From: Caballeronia sp. dw_276 | GTDB taxonomy: Bacteria > Pseudomonadota > Gammaproteobacteria > Burkholderiales > Burkholderiaceae | Direction of reading: 5' to 3' | DNA: 64,000 bases | Assembly (NCBI RefSeq): GCF_018449635.1 | Contig: NZ_JAAVUV010000019.1 | Coordinates: forward strand, 25,751-89,750 | In this document: piece by piece, positions 45,952-54,228 of the stretch | Numbering within the stretch: the first letter of the stretch is position 1 | How the letters are laid out: each line of letters begins with the position of its first letter | Position numbers and translations under genes: made by a program | The notes under the pieces: model-generated | Database searches by the model: none | What the model saw: the letters and a program-made list of their open reading frames with translations, nothing else | Told to the model about the DNA's origin: nothing

Positions 45952-47393
45952 TGGACGTGCTTCGCATCCTCATTGCCCGTCTTGGTTGGCCATCGATGTC
46001 TGCAAGGTGGTGGACCATCCAGGAGCTGGCGGCTCGACTAGGAGACCCGGTTTCGAGCACCGAGTGTGAGTCTGGATTGCTCCAGTTGCTGAGCTCGCGC
46101 AAGCTGGAAGCTGAAGTAGTCGAGGTTCTGTACATTTTCTGGATCGCAGCGCGTGCATACGGATACTCGCCCGCCCTCCAGTTGGCGGAGAGTATTCCGA
46201 GGTCGTCCATCCTCTCGGACTTGTTACTAGAAAACCTTGGCGTGATGCCGGTAGGGGGCGACGAAGGACTAGAGGAGGTACCCGAGGCATTTGAAATTCC
46301 CCAAGACTTTGATGGCGTACAAGGCTCCGACCTGCCCCGAATTTTCCGGACTTCTATGAGCGAGCTCGAGCAGCATTCCGGGTTGCCCTTTCTACGGCAG
46401 ATGGCCTTCGAATGGAAGGCAAATAGGGCGGCCTATCCAGACGCCCCTTTTCAAGGAGATTCCGGGTACTTCTTGCGCCCTTTGGGCGACGGTTTTGTCG
46501 GACAGCTTTCCTCGCGAATTGCCCTTCGTTCGATCTCCGCATATCTTCGCACGCTCGCAGTTGCAGAGGGGTTCTGGGCCATGCCACCGGATCGGGCAGG
46601 CAGGGAAGCACTCCTTGCGTTGCCCCTCCATCCGACGCTGGCTTTTCTCAAGGTTCGACGCCCGACTTGGTTCCCGAAGAAAACGGACTTTGACGGCAAT
46701 ACAGAAGCGGTCGAAGCATCCCTCAAAGACCTGATTGTCCGCATGCAGGCAACGCGGCCGGATGACGAACTGATAGCGTTCAGTTCGCCAATCGTGATGT
46801 CGATGAAACGGTGCATCGAAGTCTCGATTGTTCGATGGGCGCAAGCCGAAGGCTGCAAGATCGCTGATGCAAGCTTGGCTAAACATCTGGAAGCCTTCTG
46901 GGGCGACGGGAGGATGCTTCGCAGTGCGGCGTCAGAACCACTGAGCACGACGACCTTCTTAGTTCCACCTCGTCTAGACCACCTGATGGACGGCGATTGC
47001 AAGGCTTGGCCGCTTGCCGCACTACTCAGCCTTGACCGCTTGGGCTACCTTCAGCACGACCTGTATCCTGGTCGGCTGTTCCTTCCAACGCTACCTGGTT
47101 CTGTCGAGGCCGAAGTTACCCCCCGTGGTGGGCAATTGGAGATCAAAGCAGACGAGCAGGTTGTCGCAGACCTTTGTTACTGGAATGCAGGCTGGGGACC
47201 TGCTAGTCCGAAGCAGTTCGGTGGGAACTGCGGTACAGCGCTCGTTTCGCGAGGCAAGAGCTACCGCGAAGGGACTTTATCAACGAGTGAACCGGTGCGC
47301 TCGTTCTATCTCTGGCAGGTGCGAACGCTGCATCGCGATAACACCTTTAACAGATTTAGCCAAACCCTAGTTACGGGAGTCACGTTCGTCTAG
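45948..47393 (+). CDS. Unknown protein coupled to the STAND nuclease
   Basis: A 481-residue protein beginning MMDVLRILIARLGWPSM, whose ATG overlaps the STAND stop codon (ATGA). No signal peptide, transmembrane span or recognised catalytic motif is visible. The N-terminal 120 residues look helical, and the middle contains KTDFDGNTEAVEASLKDLIVRM. The strict coupling suggests it functions with the NTPase, as a regulator, second sensor or effector partner, or as stoichiometric complex member. I do not recognise a family. Confidence 0.8.
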   Translation: MMDVLRILIARLGWPSMSARWWTIQELAARLGDPVSSTECESGLLQLLSSRKLEAEVVEVLYIFWIAARAYGYSPALQLAESIPRSSILSDLLLENLGVMPVGGDEGLEEVPEAFEIPQDFDGVQGSDLPRIFRTSMSELEQHSGLPFLRQMAFEWKANRAAYPDAPFQGDSGYFLRPLGDGFVGQLSSRIALRSISAYLRTLAVAEGFWAMPPDRAGREALLALPLHPTLAFLKVRRPTWFPKKTDFDGNTEAVEASLKDLIVRMQATRPDDELIAFSSPIVMSMKRCIEVSIVRWAQAEGCKIADASLAKHLEAFWGDGRMLRSAASEPLSTTTFLVPPRLDHLMDGDCKAWPLAALLSLDRLGYLQHDLYPGRLFLPTLPGSVEAEVTPRGGQLEIKADEQVVADLCYWNAGWGPASPKQFGGNCGTALVSRGKSYREGTLSTSEPVRSFYLWQVRTLHRDNTFNRFSQTLVTGVTFV

Positions 47394-48043
47394 TTCGCCG
47401 GCCAAGGGCCGATGCACATACCAACCTTGGAACTGTAACGGCTTGACTGGCAGCAACGGAGCCTAGGAGTGAGTTTGCCGACCGAGAAGGCTGTTACGCG
47501 GCGGCCGACTCAAACCGCCGGCGGCAGTGGACTAAATTGCTGACGTAGCAATCACACCGGCTCAACGACCGCTTCGGCCGACAACCCGCCCGCCGAATCA
47601 GAAAAGGAACGACCGTTGTACTTCGCAAGCGGCCATTGCAAGCGCGCGGTGATGACCGACTGTTGAGGGTCGATGAGAGTCAATCGCCGTTTTTCGATGT
47701 CCGTCCAGTCTTGGACATTAGGTCACTTGGCCGAGGCTATTCGAACAGCAGCTTATTCTCAGATAGGCACGGCACCGCCTCAAATGGTGGACGACGATCC
47801 GAGTCGGTTCATTCGCGTTATCCAAGGATAGGGTGATCGACCAAACGTCGATTGTTTTTGCGACGCTTTCGTGCAACTAGCGCTACTGACACGCCGACGA
47901 CGGCATATCTTGCGCGAGACCGCGACAAACTCTGACGCTATCGCGTCTTCGCGATGCTGCTGGAAACATCACTGGCGACATCGTTGCAGACGGCTTTACG
48001 TTAGTAGTTTAAAGGTCTTTGTTCACCGTTTTCTTGAAAGCAG
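47394..48043. other. Intergenic region
   Basis: No supported gene between the STAND unit and the inverted-repeat array. GGTCG/GCCGA-type fragments like those in other gaps are present. Confidence 0.35.
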
Positions 48044-48167
48044 CGCCCAGTGGGCGATCCTGACGGCGTAGCCGTCGGGGATTCCAAAGGGAGCACCCCT
48101 TTGGGCACCATGTGTAAAGAAAAAGTGCGGAGCATTTTTTGTTTACACATGCAACGTGCCTCCGCAT
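48044..48167. repeat. Array of consecutive inverted repeats, possible oriT or replication/termination site
   Basis: Four inverted repeats in a row: CGCCCA-G-TGGGCG (48044-48056), GACGGC-GTA-GCCGTC (48062-48076), CCAAAGGG-N5-CCCTTTGG (48084-48104) and ATGTGTAAA...TTTACACAT (48110-48118 with 48142-48150). The last is interleaved with GTGCGGAG...CTCCGCA (48125-48132 with 48160-48166). Such clustered secondary structure next to plasmid backbone genes is typical of transfer origins or replication sites. No nic consensus was recognised. Confidence 0.4.
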
Positions 48168-48296
48168 TTACCGAATCTCGCTTAAGGAATCAACATGGAT
48201 GCGATTTGGACCATGCCAGACCCATAATGGCGCAATTCGAATCGTTAAGGATCGTTTAGGCTTGAGTTCGACTCGGTTCGGACGCACAATGAATGC

Positions 48297-48788
48297 ATGT
48301 CAATTCTTTTCGGTCTTATGTCTCAATCCAATCTTGTATCGCGGCTCGAAGCCCTTGCCCGAAGCGCAGATAGTCGGTCGAAAACTGCTCGACTGCGAGA
48401 TGTGTTTGAACAGGTCGAGGCCGCGCTTGACGCTGGCGTCTCACGTGCTCAGGTACTTGAGGAATTGAATCGCGATGGTTTTGAAATGACGCTCGCCAGC
48501 TTTAAATCGGCGCTTCAACGTATTAGAAAGGAAAACGCGGCATCGCTGCGAGCGGTTGGATCGGCACACATGAATGTTCCCGCGAGGCAGGAGCAATACG
48601 TTCCAAAGTCATCGGACGTAGGCATCCGGCACTCAGAACCAGTGTCACTACCCCATGACTGGATGCAGGCGAAATTGACGCCTGCGCAAAATCGATTACT
48701 CACGCCAGCACAGCGGAGAGCGCGCACGGACGCCCAAGCAGCGCAATTTTTTCCTAATCGGTTCAAACCAGAATCTGTTAAGCCGTAG
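48297..48788 (+). CDS. Conserved plasmid-type small protein, helical, unknown role
   Basis: A 163-residue protein; ATG 48318 (MSQSNLVSRLEALARSADSR) is an equally good start, and neither has a clear ribosome-binding site. Residues about 10-75 form amphipathic helices (LRDVFEQVEAALDAGVSRAQVLEELNRDGFEMTLASFKSALQRIRKE) with a helix-turn-helix-like pattern seen in many Burkholderiales plasmid proteins. The C-terminal half is Pro/Gln/Ala-rich. It is just downstream of the inverted-repeat array and could bind it, for example as a mobilisation accessory or regulator. Function not established. Confidence 0.65.
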   Translation: MSILFGLMSQSNLVSRLEALARSADSRSKTARLRDVFEQVEAALDAGVSRAQVLEELNRDGFEMTLASFKSALQRIRKENAASLRAVGSAHMNVPARQEQYVPKSSDVGIRHSEPVSLPHDWMQAKLTPAQNRLLTPAQRRARTDAQAAQFFPNRFKPESVKP

Positions 48789-48916
48789 GTTAAAAATTGG
48801 AAAAAGGCAAAAGCAAAAAAGTTTTGCAAGAAGGCGGTTCTGCAGTCTCGGTTCGATGGCGAAAAGCGCTTAATTTTTCCGACACCAAACGCAGACGCTT
48901 CGATTCAAAGTTAAAT

Positions 48917-49204
48917 TCATGCGTGGACTTTCGCCGTTAAGTCGATGCCCAAAGCCTTCATCACTGCCAGCGTCGTTTTCAATGTTGGATTGCCCGTCTC
49001 GCTAAACGAACGATAGAGCTGCTCCCTTGAAAGTCCCGTATCGTTTGCGATTTGCGCCATTCCTTTCGCGCGCGCAACGATTCCAAGTGCTTTTGCAATA
49101 TAGGCGGCGTCGCCGGTCTCTAGAGCGTCCGCCATAAAAAAGGCAATTTCTTCACTGTTTTCCAGCGCGGCGGCTGGATCATAGGTCGTGAGTTTTTCGG
49201 TCAT
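48917..49204 (-). CDS. Antitoxin of a HigBA-type addiction module
   Basis: A 95-residue antidote protein with an Xre-like helix-turn-helix (MAQIANDTGLSREQLYRSFSETGNPTLKTTLAVMKALG), as in the putative addiction module antidote family. It binds the toxin and its own promoter. The gene follows the toxin gene with a four-base overlap, the toxin-first order of higBA loci. It stabilises the replicon. Confidence 0.9.
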   Translation of the reverse strand: MTEKLTTYDPAAALENSEEIAFFMADALETGDAAYIAKALGIVARAKGMAQIANDTGLSREQLYRSFSETGNPTLKTTLAVMKALGIDLTAKVHA

Positions 49205-49503
49205 CTTTCATCCCATTCCTGAGCCAGTTTTTTCGCCATCGCAATATCGCGCGCCTGCGTGCTCTTGTCTCCTCCACACAACAGGACAACCAAGATTACG
49301 CCGCGCTGCTGAAGATAGACCCGATAACCGGGACCATGATCAATTCGAAGCTCGCTTACGCCGCTACCGACCGGCTTGATGTCGCCGGGCAGTCCAGCCG
49401 CCAAACGAGCAAGGCGTGTTGCAATGATGGTGCGCGCTCTCCGATCTTTCAGCTTCGATTCCCAAAGGCGAAAGGTCTCAGTCTGTTTGATCTCGAATGT
49501 CAT
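49201..49503 (-). CDS. RelE/ParE-superfamily toxin (HigB-like addiction module killer)
   Basis: A 100-residue basic protein of the addiction module killer family: FRLWESKLKDRRARTIIATRLARLAAGLPGDIKPVGSGVSELRIDHGPGYRVYLQQRG, then LLCGGDKSTQARDIAMAKKLA. Relatives are ribosome-dependent mRNA interferases. First gene of the pair with the antitoxin. Confidence 0.92.
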   Translation of the reverse strand: MTFEIKQTETFRLWESKLKDRRARTIIATRLARLAAGLPGDIKPVGSGVSELRIDHGPGYRVYLQQRGVILVVLLCGGDKSTQARDIAMAKKLAQEWDER

Positions 49504-49559
49504 GTCCGTAATTGTAGTTTATAAACTACTTTTGCGCAAATGGTGAGTAGGTGACCCAA

Positions 49560-49588
49560 CAAAAACGCACCCGATTCCTCTGGGTGCG
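49560..49588 (-). terminator. Rho-independent terminator of the ParB-like gene
   Basis: CGCACCC and GGGTGCG form a seven-pair stem; on the minus strand it is followed by TTTTT. It lies 29 bases after the ParB-like stop codon. Confidence 0.8.
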
Positions 49589-49616
49589 CCATCATTGGTC
49601 ATGCTTTCATCGTCGA

Positions 49617-51644
49617 TCAGTACGGGATGTCGTTGCTCTCTATGTCAGCCACTTCATCGTTCTGGTGATCGTCGGCAGCACCGTCCAACGTATTCCGCTT
49701 CGCCAGCACTTCCGGAAGCCAGCCCGTACCGGCAAGGTGAAGCTCGGCGGTCGCTGCGGCATCGCCCTTCTTCATCGCAGCGAGCGGCGCAGCGGCTTCG
49801 GGGGAAACTGCTGTCGATACGACTTCCGCAATTCGCGCCTTCGATACGTGGTTCAGATAGCTACTCTGCGTCGGCGTCCAGTACTTGGTCATATCGACTT
49901 CGAGCAAGTCAGCAAGTGCGTTGACCGGGTGCGCGGCTTCGGTGCCGGTGACGCTGTCGAGGGTCGAAGCCACGCAGAATGCAAACAGGTTTGCCATCAC
50001 GTCGTCGCTTTGTTCAACCAACCAAGGCAGCAGATTCGAGCGCTGTTTGGGCAACATCGCAGCCCACTTGCTACGCTCGGCATCGATCTCCTGCCATGCG
50101 GCGCTCGCTTCCATGTCGTCAGCCTCGCGCAGCAGCTTGTCGTGTGAACACGTGGCCGATACATGTACGCCGGTTTCCTCGCCGTAGTAGTAGAGACTTG
50201 AAAACACCGTAGGGATCAACCGTTGCATGAGGACGGCTAACGCGATAGTGGGTTTGGCTGCAAGTTCAACCTGAACGGCGACAGTGCGGTGAGCCGTCAA
50301 GCGACGGCAAAGCTTGTCGCTGTGCACGGGCTTGGCCTTCTTCGGTTGATCTTGTCCATCGCCTTCATGGGCCGGGCTCGTCGCTGTGCCTCGCTTCACA
50401 TATCCGCGCTCGATCACAACCTTACCGGCGTGGTTCAGCAAGACAAACGCTCCGGCGCTCGCGAGTTGCTCGGGCGTCCACGCTTCGAGTGCTTCCACGA
50501 ACTGCTCACACGTGTTCTGCGCGCCGCGTGCGGCGTCCTCAAGCGCATCGCGCGTGTCGTCGTCCTCGTCGATGGTTTCATCGCTGTAGTAGGCGTCGAG
50601 GGCGCTGCTCGCCTTGTCCCGAGCCTTTTCAAGCTTGGCATACTGCACGGCTTCCTTCTTGGTCATATCGCGCGCTTGCGGCGTGATGTGGGTGTACGCG
50701 GAAAGCTCGCTGAAGTCGCGTTTCACTCGCGTCTCAACAAAGCTCCATCCTTCGGCTGAAACGTCTTGCGCGATGACCAGAAGGCGCTCAGTGGCCAGTT
50801 GTTGGAGCAACGCCATATCCGTGATGTATCCGGCGTTTGAGGACTCGCTGAACAGGTCGCGGCGCACATATCCGCCAGCGGCGATGTATGCGTCGAGCGT
50901 CACGAACGCGACCAATGGATTTTCGCTGACGTCGATTTCTTCTTCAACAATGGCCTCACGCAGGTGATACGGATCGCGTAACCACGATTGCGCCGCTTCG
51001 AACCAGAGGCGTTCTTGCTTGTCGTGGTCATCGCACAAGGCAAGCGCTTGAATCTGCTCGGTGGTCATGCCATCGTCTCGATACACGTCCAGTATCTTGG
51101 GCGATACGTTGGCGATCTTCAGGCGGCGTTGAACGGAAAGCACCGGGATGGAGAACAAAGCCGCAACATAGTCGATGCTGCGCCCTTCTTCGAGCAACAA
51201 ACGAAAAGCAATCGCCTGGTCTGCCGCGTGCATGGGTTCGCGGGACTCGTTCTCGATCAGTGAAGCGGCCACGGCTTCGGCTTCAGTCAGGACCTTGATC
51301 GGGATATCCATGTCGGGACTGATCTTGCCCTGCTCCGCTAGTAACTGAAGCGCGGCGAGGCGACGCTGACCGGCGCAAACGCACAGCTTCGGGCTCTTGC
51401 CGCGTGAGCCTTTCGCCGGGTGGGCCACCAAGTTCTGTAATAGGCCTTTGGCCAAAATGCTGTCGGCCAGCCCCTCAATGCCTGATAACGCTTTACGGCG
51501 CACGTTGAGCGGCGAGACGCTTAAGCGGGACAAGGGAACAGACGCTATCGACGTTTCAACATAGTTCGTCTCCAATAAAGATTCGACTGCATTAGAAACC
51601 TGTGCATCATCGGCTACGGCAACATGAATTGAACGATCATCCAT
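49617..51644 (-). CDS. Large ParB/RepB/Spo0J-family protein (plasmid type)
   Basis: A 675-residue protein from MDDRSIHVAVADD, preceded by GGAGA; the ORF extends upstream to 51764 without a start signal. Residues about 35-200 carry the ParB nuclease-like/CTPase domain (LSRLSVSPLNVRR, CAGQRRLAALQLLAE, ENESREPMHAADQAIAF) and a KorB-type helix-turn-helix region (VAALFSIPVLSVQRRLKIANVSPKILD). The long C-terminal half, about 450 residues, is of unknown function and includes an acidic patch (SDETIDEDDD). No parA is adjacent. Proteins of this size class are common on conjugative plasmids and islands of Proteobacteria. It may act in partition, transcription control or DNA handling during transfer. Confidence 0.88.
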   Translation of the reverse strand: MDDRSIHVAVADDAQVSNAVESLLETNYVETSIASVPLSRLSVSPLNVRRKALSGIEGLADSILAKGLLQNLVAHPAKGSRGKSPKLCVCAGQRRLAALQLLAEQGKISPDMDIPIKVLTEAEAVAASLIENESREPMHAADQAIAFRLLLEEGRSIDYVAALFSIPVLSVQRRLKIANVSPKILDVYRDDGMTTEQIQALALCDDHDKQERLWFEAAQSWLRDPYHLREAIVEEEIDVSENPLVAFVTLDAYIAAGGYVRRDLFSESSNAGYITDMALLQQLATERLLVIAQDVSAEGWSFVETRVKRDFSELSAYTHITPQARDMTKKEAVQYAKLEKARDKASSALDAYYSDETIDEDDDTRDALEDAARGAQNTCEQFVEALEAWTPEQLASAGAFVLLNHAGKVVIERGYVKRGTATSPAHEGDGQDQPKKAKPVHSDKLCRRLTAHRTVAVQVELAAKPTIALAVLMQRLIPTVFSSLYYYGEETGVHVSATCSHDKLLREADDMEASAAWQEIDAERSKWAAMLPKQRSNLLPWLVEQSDDVMANLFAFCVASTLDSVTGTEAAHPVNALADLLEVDMTKYWTPTQSSYLNHVSKARIAEVVSTAVSPEAAAPLAAMKKGDAAATAELHLAGTGWLPEVLAKRNTLDGAADDHQNDEVADIESNDIPY

Positions 51645-51854
51645 TTTGAATCTCCAGTGTCCGGGCCTTAGCGGTCTTGCTTGGCCCGAGTTATTATTAT
51701 AATCGAGCTCATTTATAACTTTGATTATCTTTATAAGACAAATTGTAAACGTTAAGTTACACAAATATCATTTAAAGTCTTCAATCGATTTAGCAGTATG
51801 TTTATAATTCTTATTAGGCCGAGCACCGTGCTAAGGCCACTCTGGAGTATGAAC
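51645..51854. promoter_or_regulatory. AT-rich divergent promoter region of parB-like and ardB genes
   Basis: About 210 bases, far more AT-rich than the surroundings, with several TATAAT-like stretches (TTATTATTATAATCG, TTTATAATTC) in both directions and a small TGTAA...TTACA repeat. It probably holds both promoters and possibly a ParB-like binding site. Confidence 0.5.
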
Positions 51855-52271
51855 ATGTCATCAAATACTGATGCTGCTGTCGTTGCGTCCGTTGTTCCCA
51901 GCCACCAACGGTCTGCGTTTCTCCCTTCTCACTTAGGTCGGCATACGATCATCGGTGAAGCGTTAGTCTTCGGTTGGCTTGACCGTCTTTGCATTGACTA
52001 TAATGGAGGTATGTGGGATTTTTATTCTCTGTCAAACGGTGGGTTTTATATGGCTCCAATAGATAAAAAGCCATTTAAAATCGATGTACCGACTAACGGT
52101 TTTTCGGGCGAGATGAGCGCGGACGCTGCGGGTATTGTGGCGTCTTTATTTGCTCTGTGCGATTTGGCCAATCGCGCGGGTGAGGATAAAATGATCAACC
52201 AGTATCATTGGCTACGGGACTTTGCGATTGAACATGCTGAATCGCGGTTGATCATGGGCGCGATCGATTAA
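51855..52271 (+). CDS. ardB: ArdB/KlcA-family antirestriction protein
   Basis: A 138-residue protein starting at ATG 51855, spaced properly from GGAG (the ATG at 51849 is too close). Family landmarks: RSAFLPSHLGRH, YNGGMWDFYSLSNGGFYMAP, NGFSGEMSADAAGIVASLFAL, YHWLRDFAIEHAESRLIMGAID. ArdB/KlcA proteins relieve type I restriction in the recipient after conjugation, without the DNA mimicry of ArdA. Its early position in the transfer-related backbone fits this role. Confidence 0.92.
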   Translation: MSSNTDAAVVASVVPSHQRSAFLPSHLGRHTIIGEALVFGWLDRLCIDYNGGMWDFYSLSNGGFYMAPIDKKPFKIDVPTNGFSGEMSADAAGIVASLFALCDLANRAGEDKMINQYHWLRDFAIEHAESRLIMGAID

Positions 52272-52618
52272 TAACTGGTACCCCAGCCGAAAGGCTGGGG
52301 TATCCGCTCGCTTCGGCGCGGAACTCGCCCCTTTATTGCAAACTAGGGGTTAAGGGCCGCAGTTGACCACCGAGCCATTGCGCGCGCCGTCGCGCCTGGA
52401 GCGAGCGGCACGGGGACCCGCGCAATGCGTGGGGAGAGCCGCGGACCCGAAGCGAAGCGCAGGGGCGCGACAGCTGGGCCCTGAGTGTTCAACGGTACGG
52501 GGTCGTCCAGTGGCCGAAGGCCACGGTGTATCCCTCGCTTCAGCGGGGGCCGGATGCCTGAGGCAACTCAGCCTGCCGCCGATTTAAAAGTAATAGACAG
52601 TTCAGGAAGTCAACAGAC
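52272..52618. other. GC-rich non-coding segment with hairpins
   Basis: Starts with a perfect 10-pair hairpin TACCCCAGCC-GAAA-GGCTGGGGTA at 52279-52302, a likely terminator/mRNA end for ardB although no T-run follows. Further on, CATTGCGCG (52376-52384) pairs with CGCGCAATG (52419-52427), and a GAAGCGAAGCGCAG stretch at 52450-52463 resembles one in the inverted repeat near 53870. May be a structured RNA or regulatory leader of the next gene. Confidence 0.45.
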
Positions 52619-52891
52619 ATGAGCGACGTTGTTACGGTGAGACCAGAATGCTTGCGCCGCGCGGACGATGGGTGGGAGCGACCGACAGGCGCAGAGATAC
52701 GCGAGATGATGCGAAAAGCCAACCTCACGGACAGCAAGGTAGCCAAGCTCGTGGGCGTATCTGCCCAGTCGGCCGGAGGGTCGCGCCGGGTACGTAAGTG
52801 GACTTCAGAAGAAAGCGACATCCCCTATGCTGCCTGGGCGTTGCTGTGTCACGCGGCAGGACTTGGCATGATCTGGATCGAAGGGGAATAA
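52619..52891 (+). CDS. Small helix-turn-helix plasmid protein
   Basis: A 90-residue protein with CAGGAAG before the ATG. The centre is a helix-turn-helix (TGAEIREMMRKANLTDSKVAKLVGVSAQ) followed by RRVRKWTSEESDIPYAAWALLCHAAGLGMIWIEGE, a pattern common in small regulators of conjugative elements. Likely DNA-binding; target unknown. Confidence 0.75.
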   Translation: MSDVVTVRPECLRRADDGWERPTGAEIREMMRKANLTDSKVAKLVGVSAQSAGGSRRVRKWTSEESDIPYAAWALLCHAAGLGMIWIEGE

Positions 52892-52931
52892 GCGCGACGC
52901 GTTTTCGTCACGCTTATTCCTGGATATAGAC

Positions 52932-53537
52932 TTAATCTCCCTCGACGCATACCGCCGAAAAACCCGCTCCAACACTGCGGCTGTAGCCGTCGTCGTGGGT
53001 GATGAACTTGCTCGCGGCCGTCTTGCTCGGATTCACCTTGAGGCGGTCCGCGTGTTTTGCCAGTGCCTGGTGAATCATGGTTTGAACGCTGCTCGCGCCG
53101 TCCCAATGAAGCCCAGGCAATTGGATGCGGTACAGGTCCCCGGAACGGAACTGTTGAACGGTGAGACGTGTGACTCCGGCCTTTCTGAAGTTGCCGGCGT
53201 AGCGGCGGCTCACGCTTGCAATGGCGCGCTCCACCGCAGCGTCCGAATAGCGGCGGCTTGACGTGATGTAGTCGGCGCCGAACCGGACTTGCTCGCCGTC
53301 CATCATGTGGTGGATCGAGCCTTGGTAGTCGATCGAGCCATCGAAATAGGCTGCTTTGAATCCCTTCGTGATCGATTCGACTTGCGCCGCGTTCGGGCCA
53401 TCGGTCCAGCTCACATCTATCGATGCGCCACCGCTGTAGGTGCTGCTACGCACGGAAAACTTAACCCCCGGAAAAGCTTCCTTCAGCGATTGGCGAATAA
53501 GCTTGGCGGTGTCGGCACAAGTAAAATATTTAGTCAT
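52932..53537 (-). CDS. LPD29-domain protein
   Basis: A 201-residue protein with the large polyvalent protein-associated domain 29 pattern: CADTAKLIRQSLKEAFPGVKFSVRSSTYSGGASIDVSWTDGPNAAQVESITKGF, then FDGSIDYQGS. AAGGAC precedes the ATG. LPD domains occur in plasmid and phage proteins delivered or used during early infection of a new cell; no enzymatic role is known. Probably in one transcript with the upstream 74-residue gene. Confidence 0.85.
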   Translation of the reverse strand: MTKYFTCADTAKLIRQSLKEAFPGVKFSVRSSTYSGGASIDVSWTDGPNAAQVESITKGFKAAYFDGSIDYQGSIHHMMDGEQVRFGADYITSSRRYSDAAVERAIASVSRRYAGNFRKAGVTRLTVQQFRSGDLYRIQLPGLHWDGASSVQTMIHQALAKHADRLKVNPSKTAASKFITHDDGYSRSVGAGFSAVCVEGD

Positions 53538-53754
53538 CGTAGTTGTCCTTAATATTGAGTTGAAAACCTAGATCCGTGTGACGCTGACGTTCCACCACGG
53601 TGCGCCGTCGAACACCATGCGAATGCGCGTGCCATTTAAAATGGACCTCTTGGACATCGCCTTTGGCATATGCTTTTTGGTGGGCCTCGGAGGGCGCGGG
53701 AGGAAATCCCGCTTCGTTGGTGAGGTTGCTTGTGTGGGTGGTCGTTGCGCTCAT
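53530..53754 (-). CDS. Small hypothetical protein, 74 residues
   Basis: From the ATG at 53754, preceded by AAAGGA (the ORF is open further up to 53838). Product MSATTTHTSNLTNEAGF onward is hydrophilic and contains HFKWHAHSHGVRRRTVVERQRHTD. Its leader and first codons are duplicated in inverted orientation at 53914-54042. The stop overlaps the start of the LPD29 gene by eight bases, indicating co-translation. Function unknown. Confidence 0.65.
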   Translation of the reverse strand: MSATTTHTSNLTNEAGFPPAPSEAHQKAYAKGDVQEVHFKWHAHSHGVRRRTVVERQRHTDLGFQLNIKDNYDD

Positions 53755-54042
53755 AAATCCGTCCTTTGCCTGTCGTTCTGTTTCATCTGCTCTTCGGAGC
53801 CGCCTCGACGCATGTTTTGCACGGGGCGGATTCGGCACAAGGGCATGCCCGGAGGCCGCAGCGAAGCGCAGCCGCAGGCGAGCATCGAACGGGTGAGGAC
53901 ATGGCGCAGCGAACCCTTGTGCCGAATCCGCTTCGTGCTATGCGTCGATTAAGAGGCGGCTTTGAAGAGCAGATGGAACGCGCTTTGAACAACAGGCAAA
54001 GGATGGAGCGCGGCGACGTGGTTCCCACACATGCAACCTCAC
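53720..54042. repeat. Long imperfect inverted repeat (about 125-base arms)
   Basis: The innermost 18 bases are a perfect inverted match (53826-53843 with 53914-53931). Moving outward, matching blocks continue in order: GCACG, GACGCAT, GCCGCCTC, CATCTGCTCTTC (53784-53795 with 53964-53975), TCCTTTGCCTG (53762-53772 with 53993-54003), TGTGTGGG and GTGAGGTTGC (53720-53729 with 54033-54042). The left arm contains the leader, ribosome-binding site and first codons of the 74-residue gene. The right arm is a diverged copy facing the other way, with no intact gene. Confidence 0.8.
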
Positions 54043-54204
54043 GTGCGGGAGCCGCCAGGCTCTCGCACACTTGGCGCATCGCGCCACTGTTCAAGGGTGG
54101 GTGAGCGGAAAGCGATTGGTTTGTAACTGGGTCGGTCCCGCGTCAGCCTAATTTTTTGCGTTTTCAAATTCCGCGTTCTGGCATCCGCGATCCGGTGTAC
54201 GATA

Positions 54205-54220
54205 CTGTATGGATATACAG
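54205..54220 (+). promoter_or_regulatory. LexA (SOS) box upstream of imuA
   Basis: CTGT-ATGGATAT-ACAG, an exact match to CTGT-N8-ACAG, ending eight bases before the imuA start codon. Predicts LexA repression and DNA-damage induction. Confidence 0.85.
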
Positions 54221-54228
54221 TGCTCGCT

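Noticed and set aside
48084..48104. Reading the CCAAAGGG/CCCTTTGG hairpin as a simple terminator
   Set aside because: No T-run follows and it is one of several adjacent inverted repeats, so a structural site is the better reading.
53783..54094. 103-codon minus-strand ORF across the inverted repeat
   Set aside because: Runs through both arms and the loop of the inverted repeat in a frame unrelated to the supported 74-residue gene; an artefact of the duplication.
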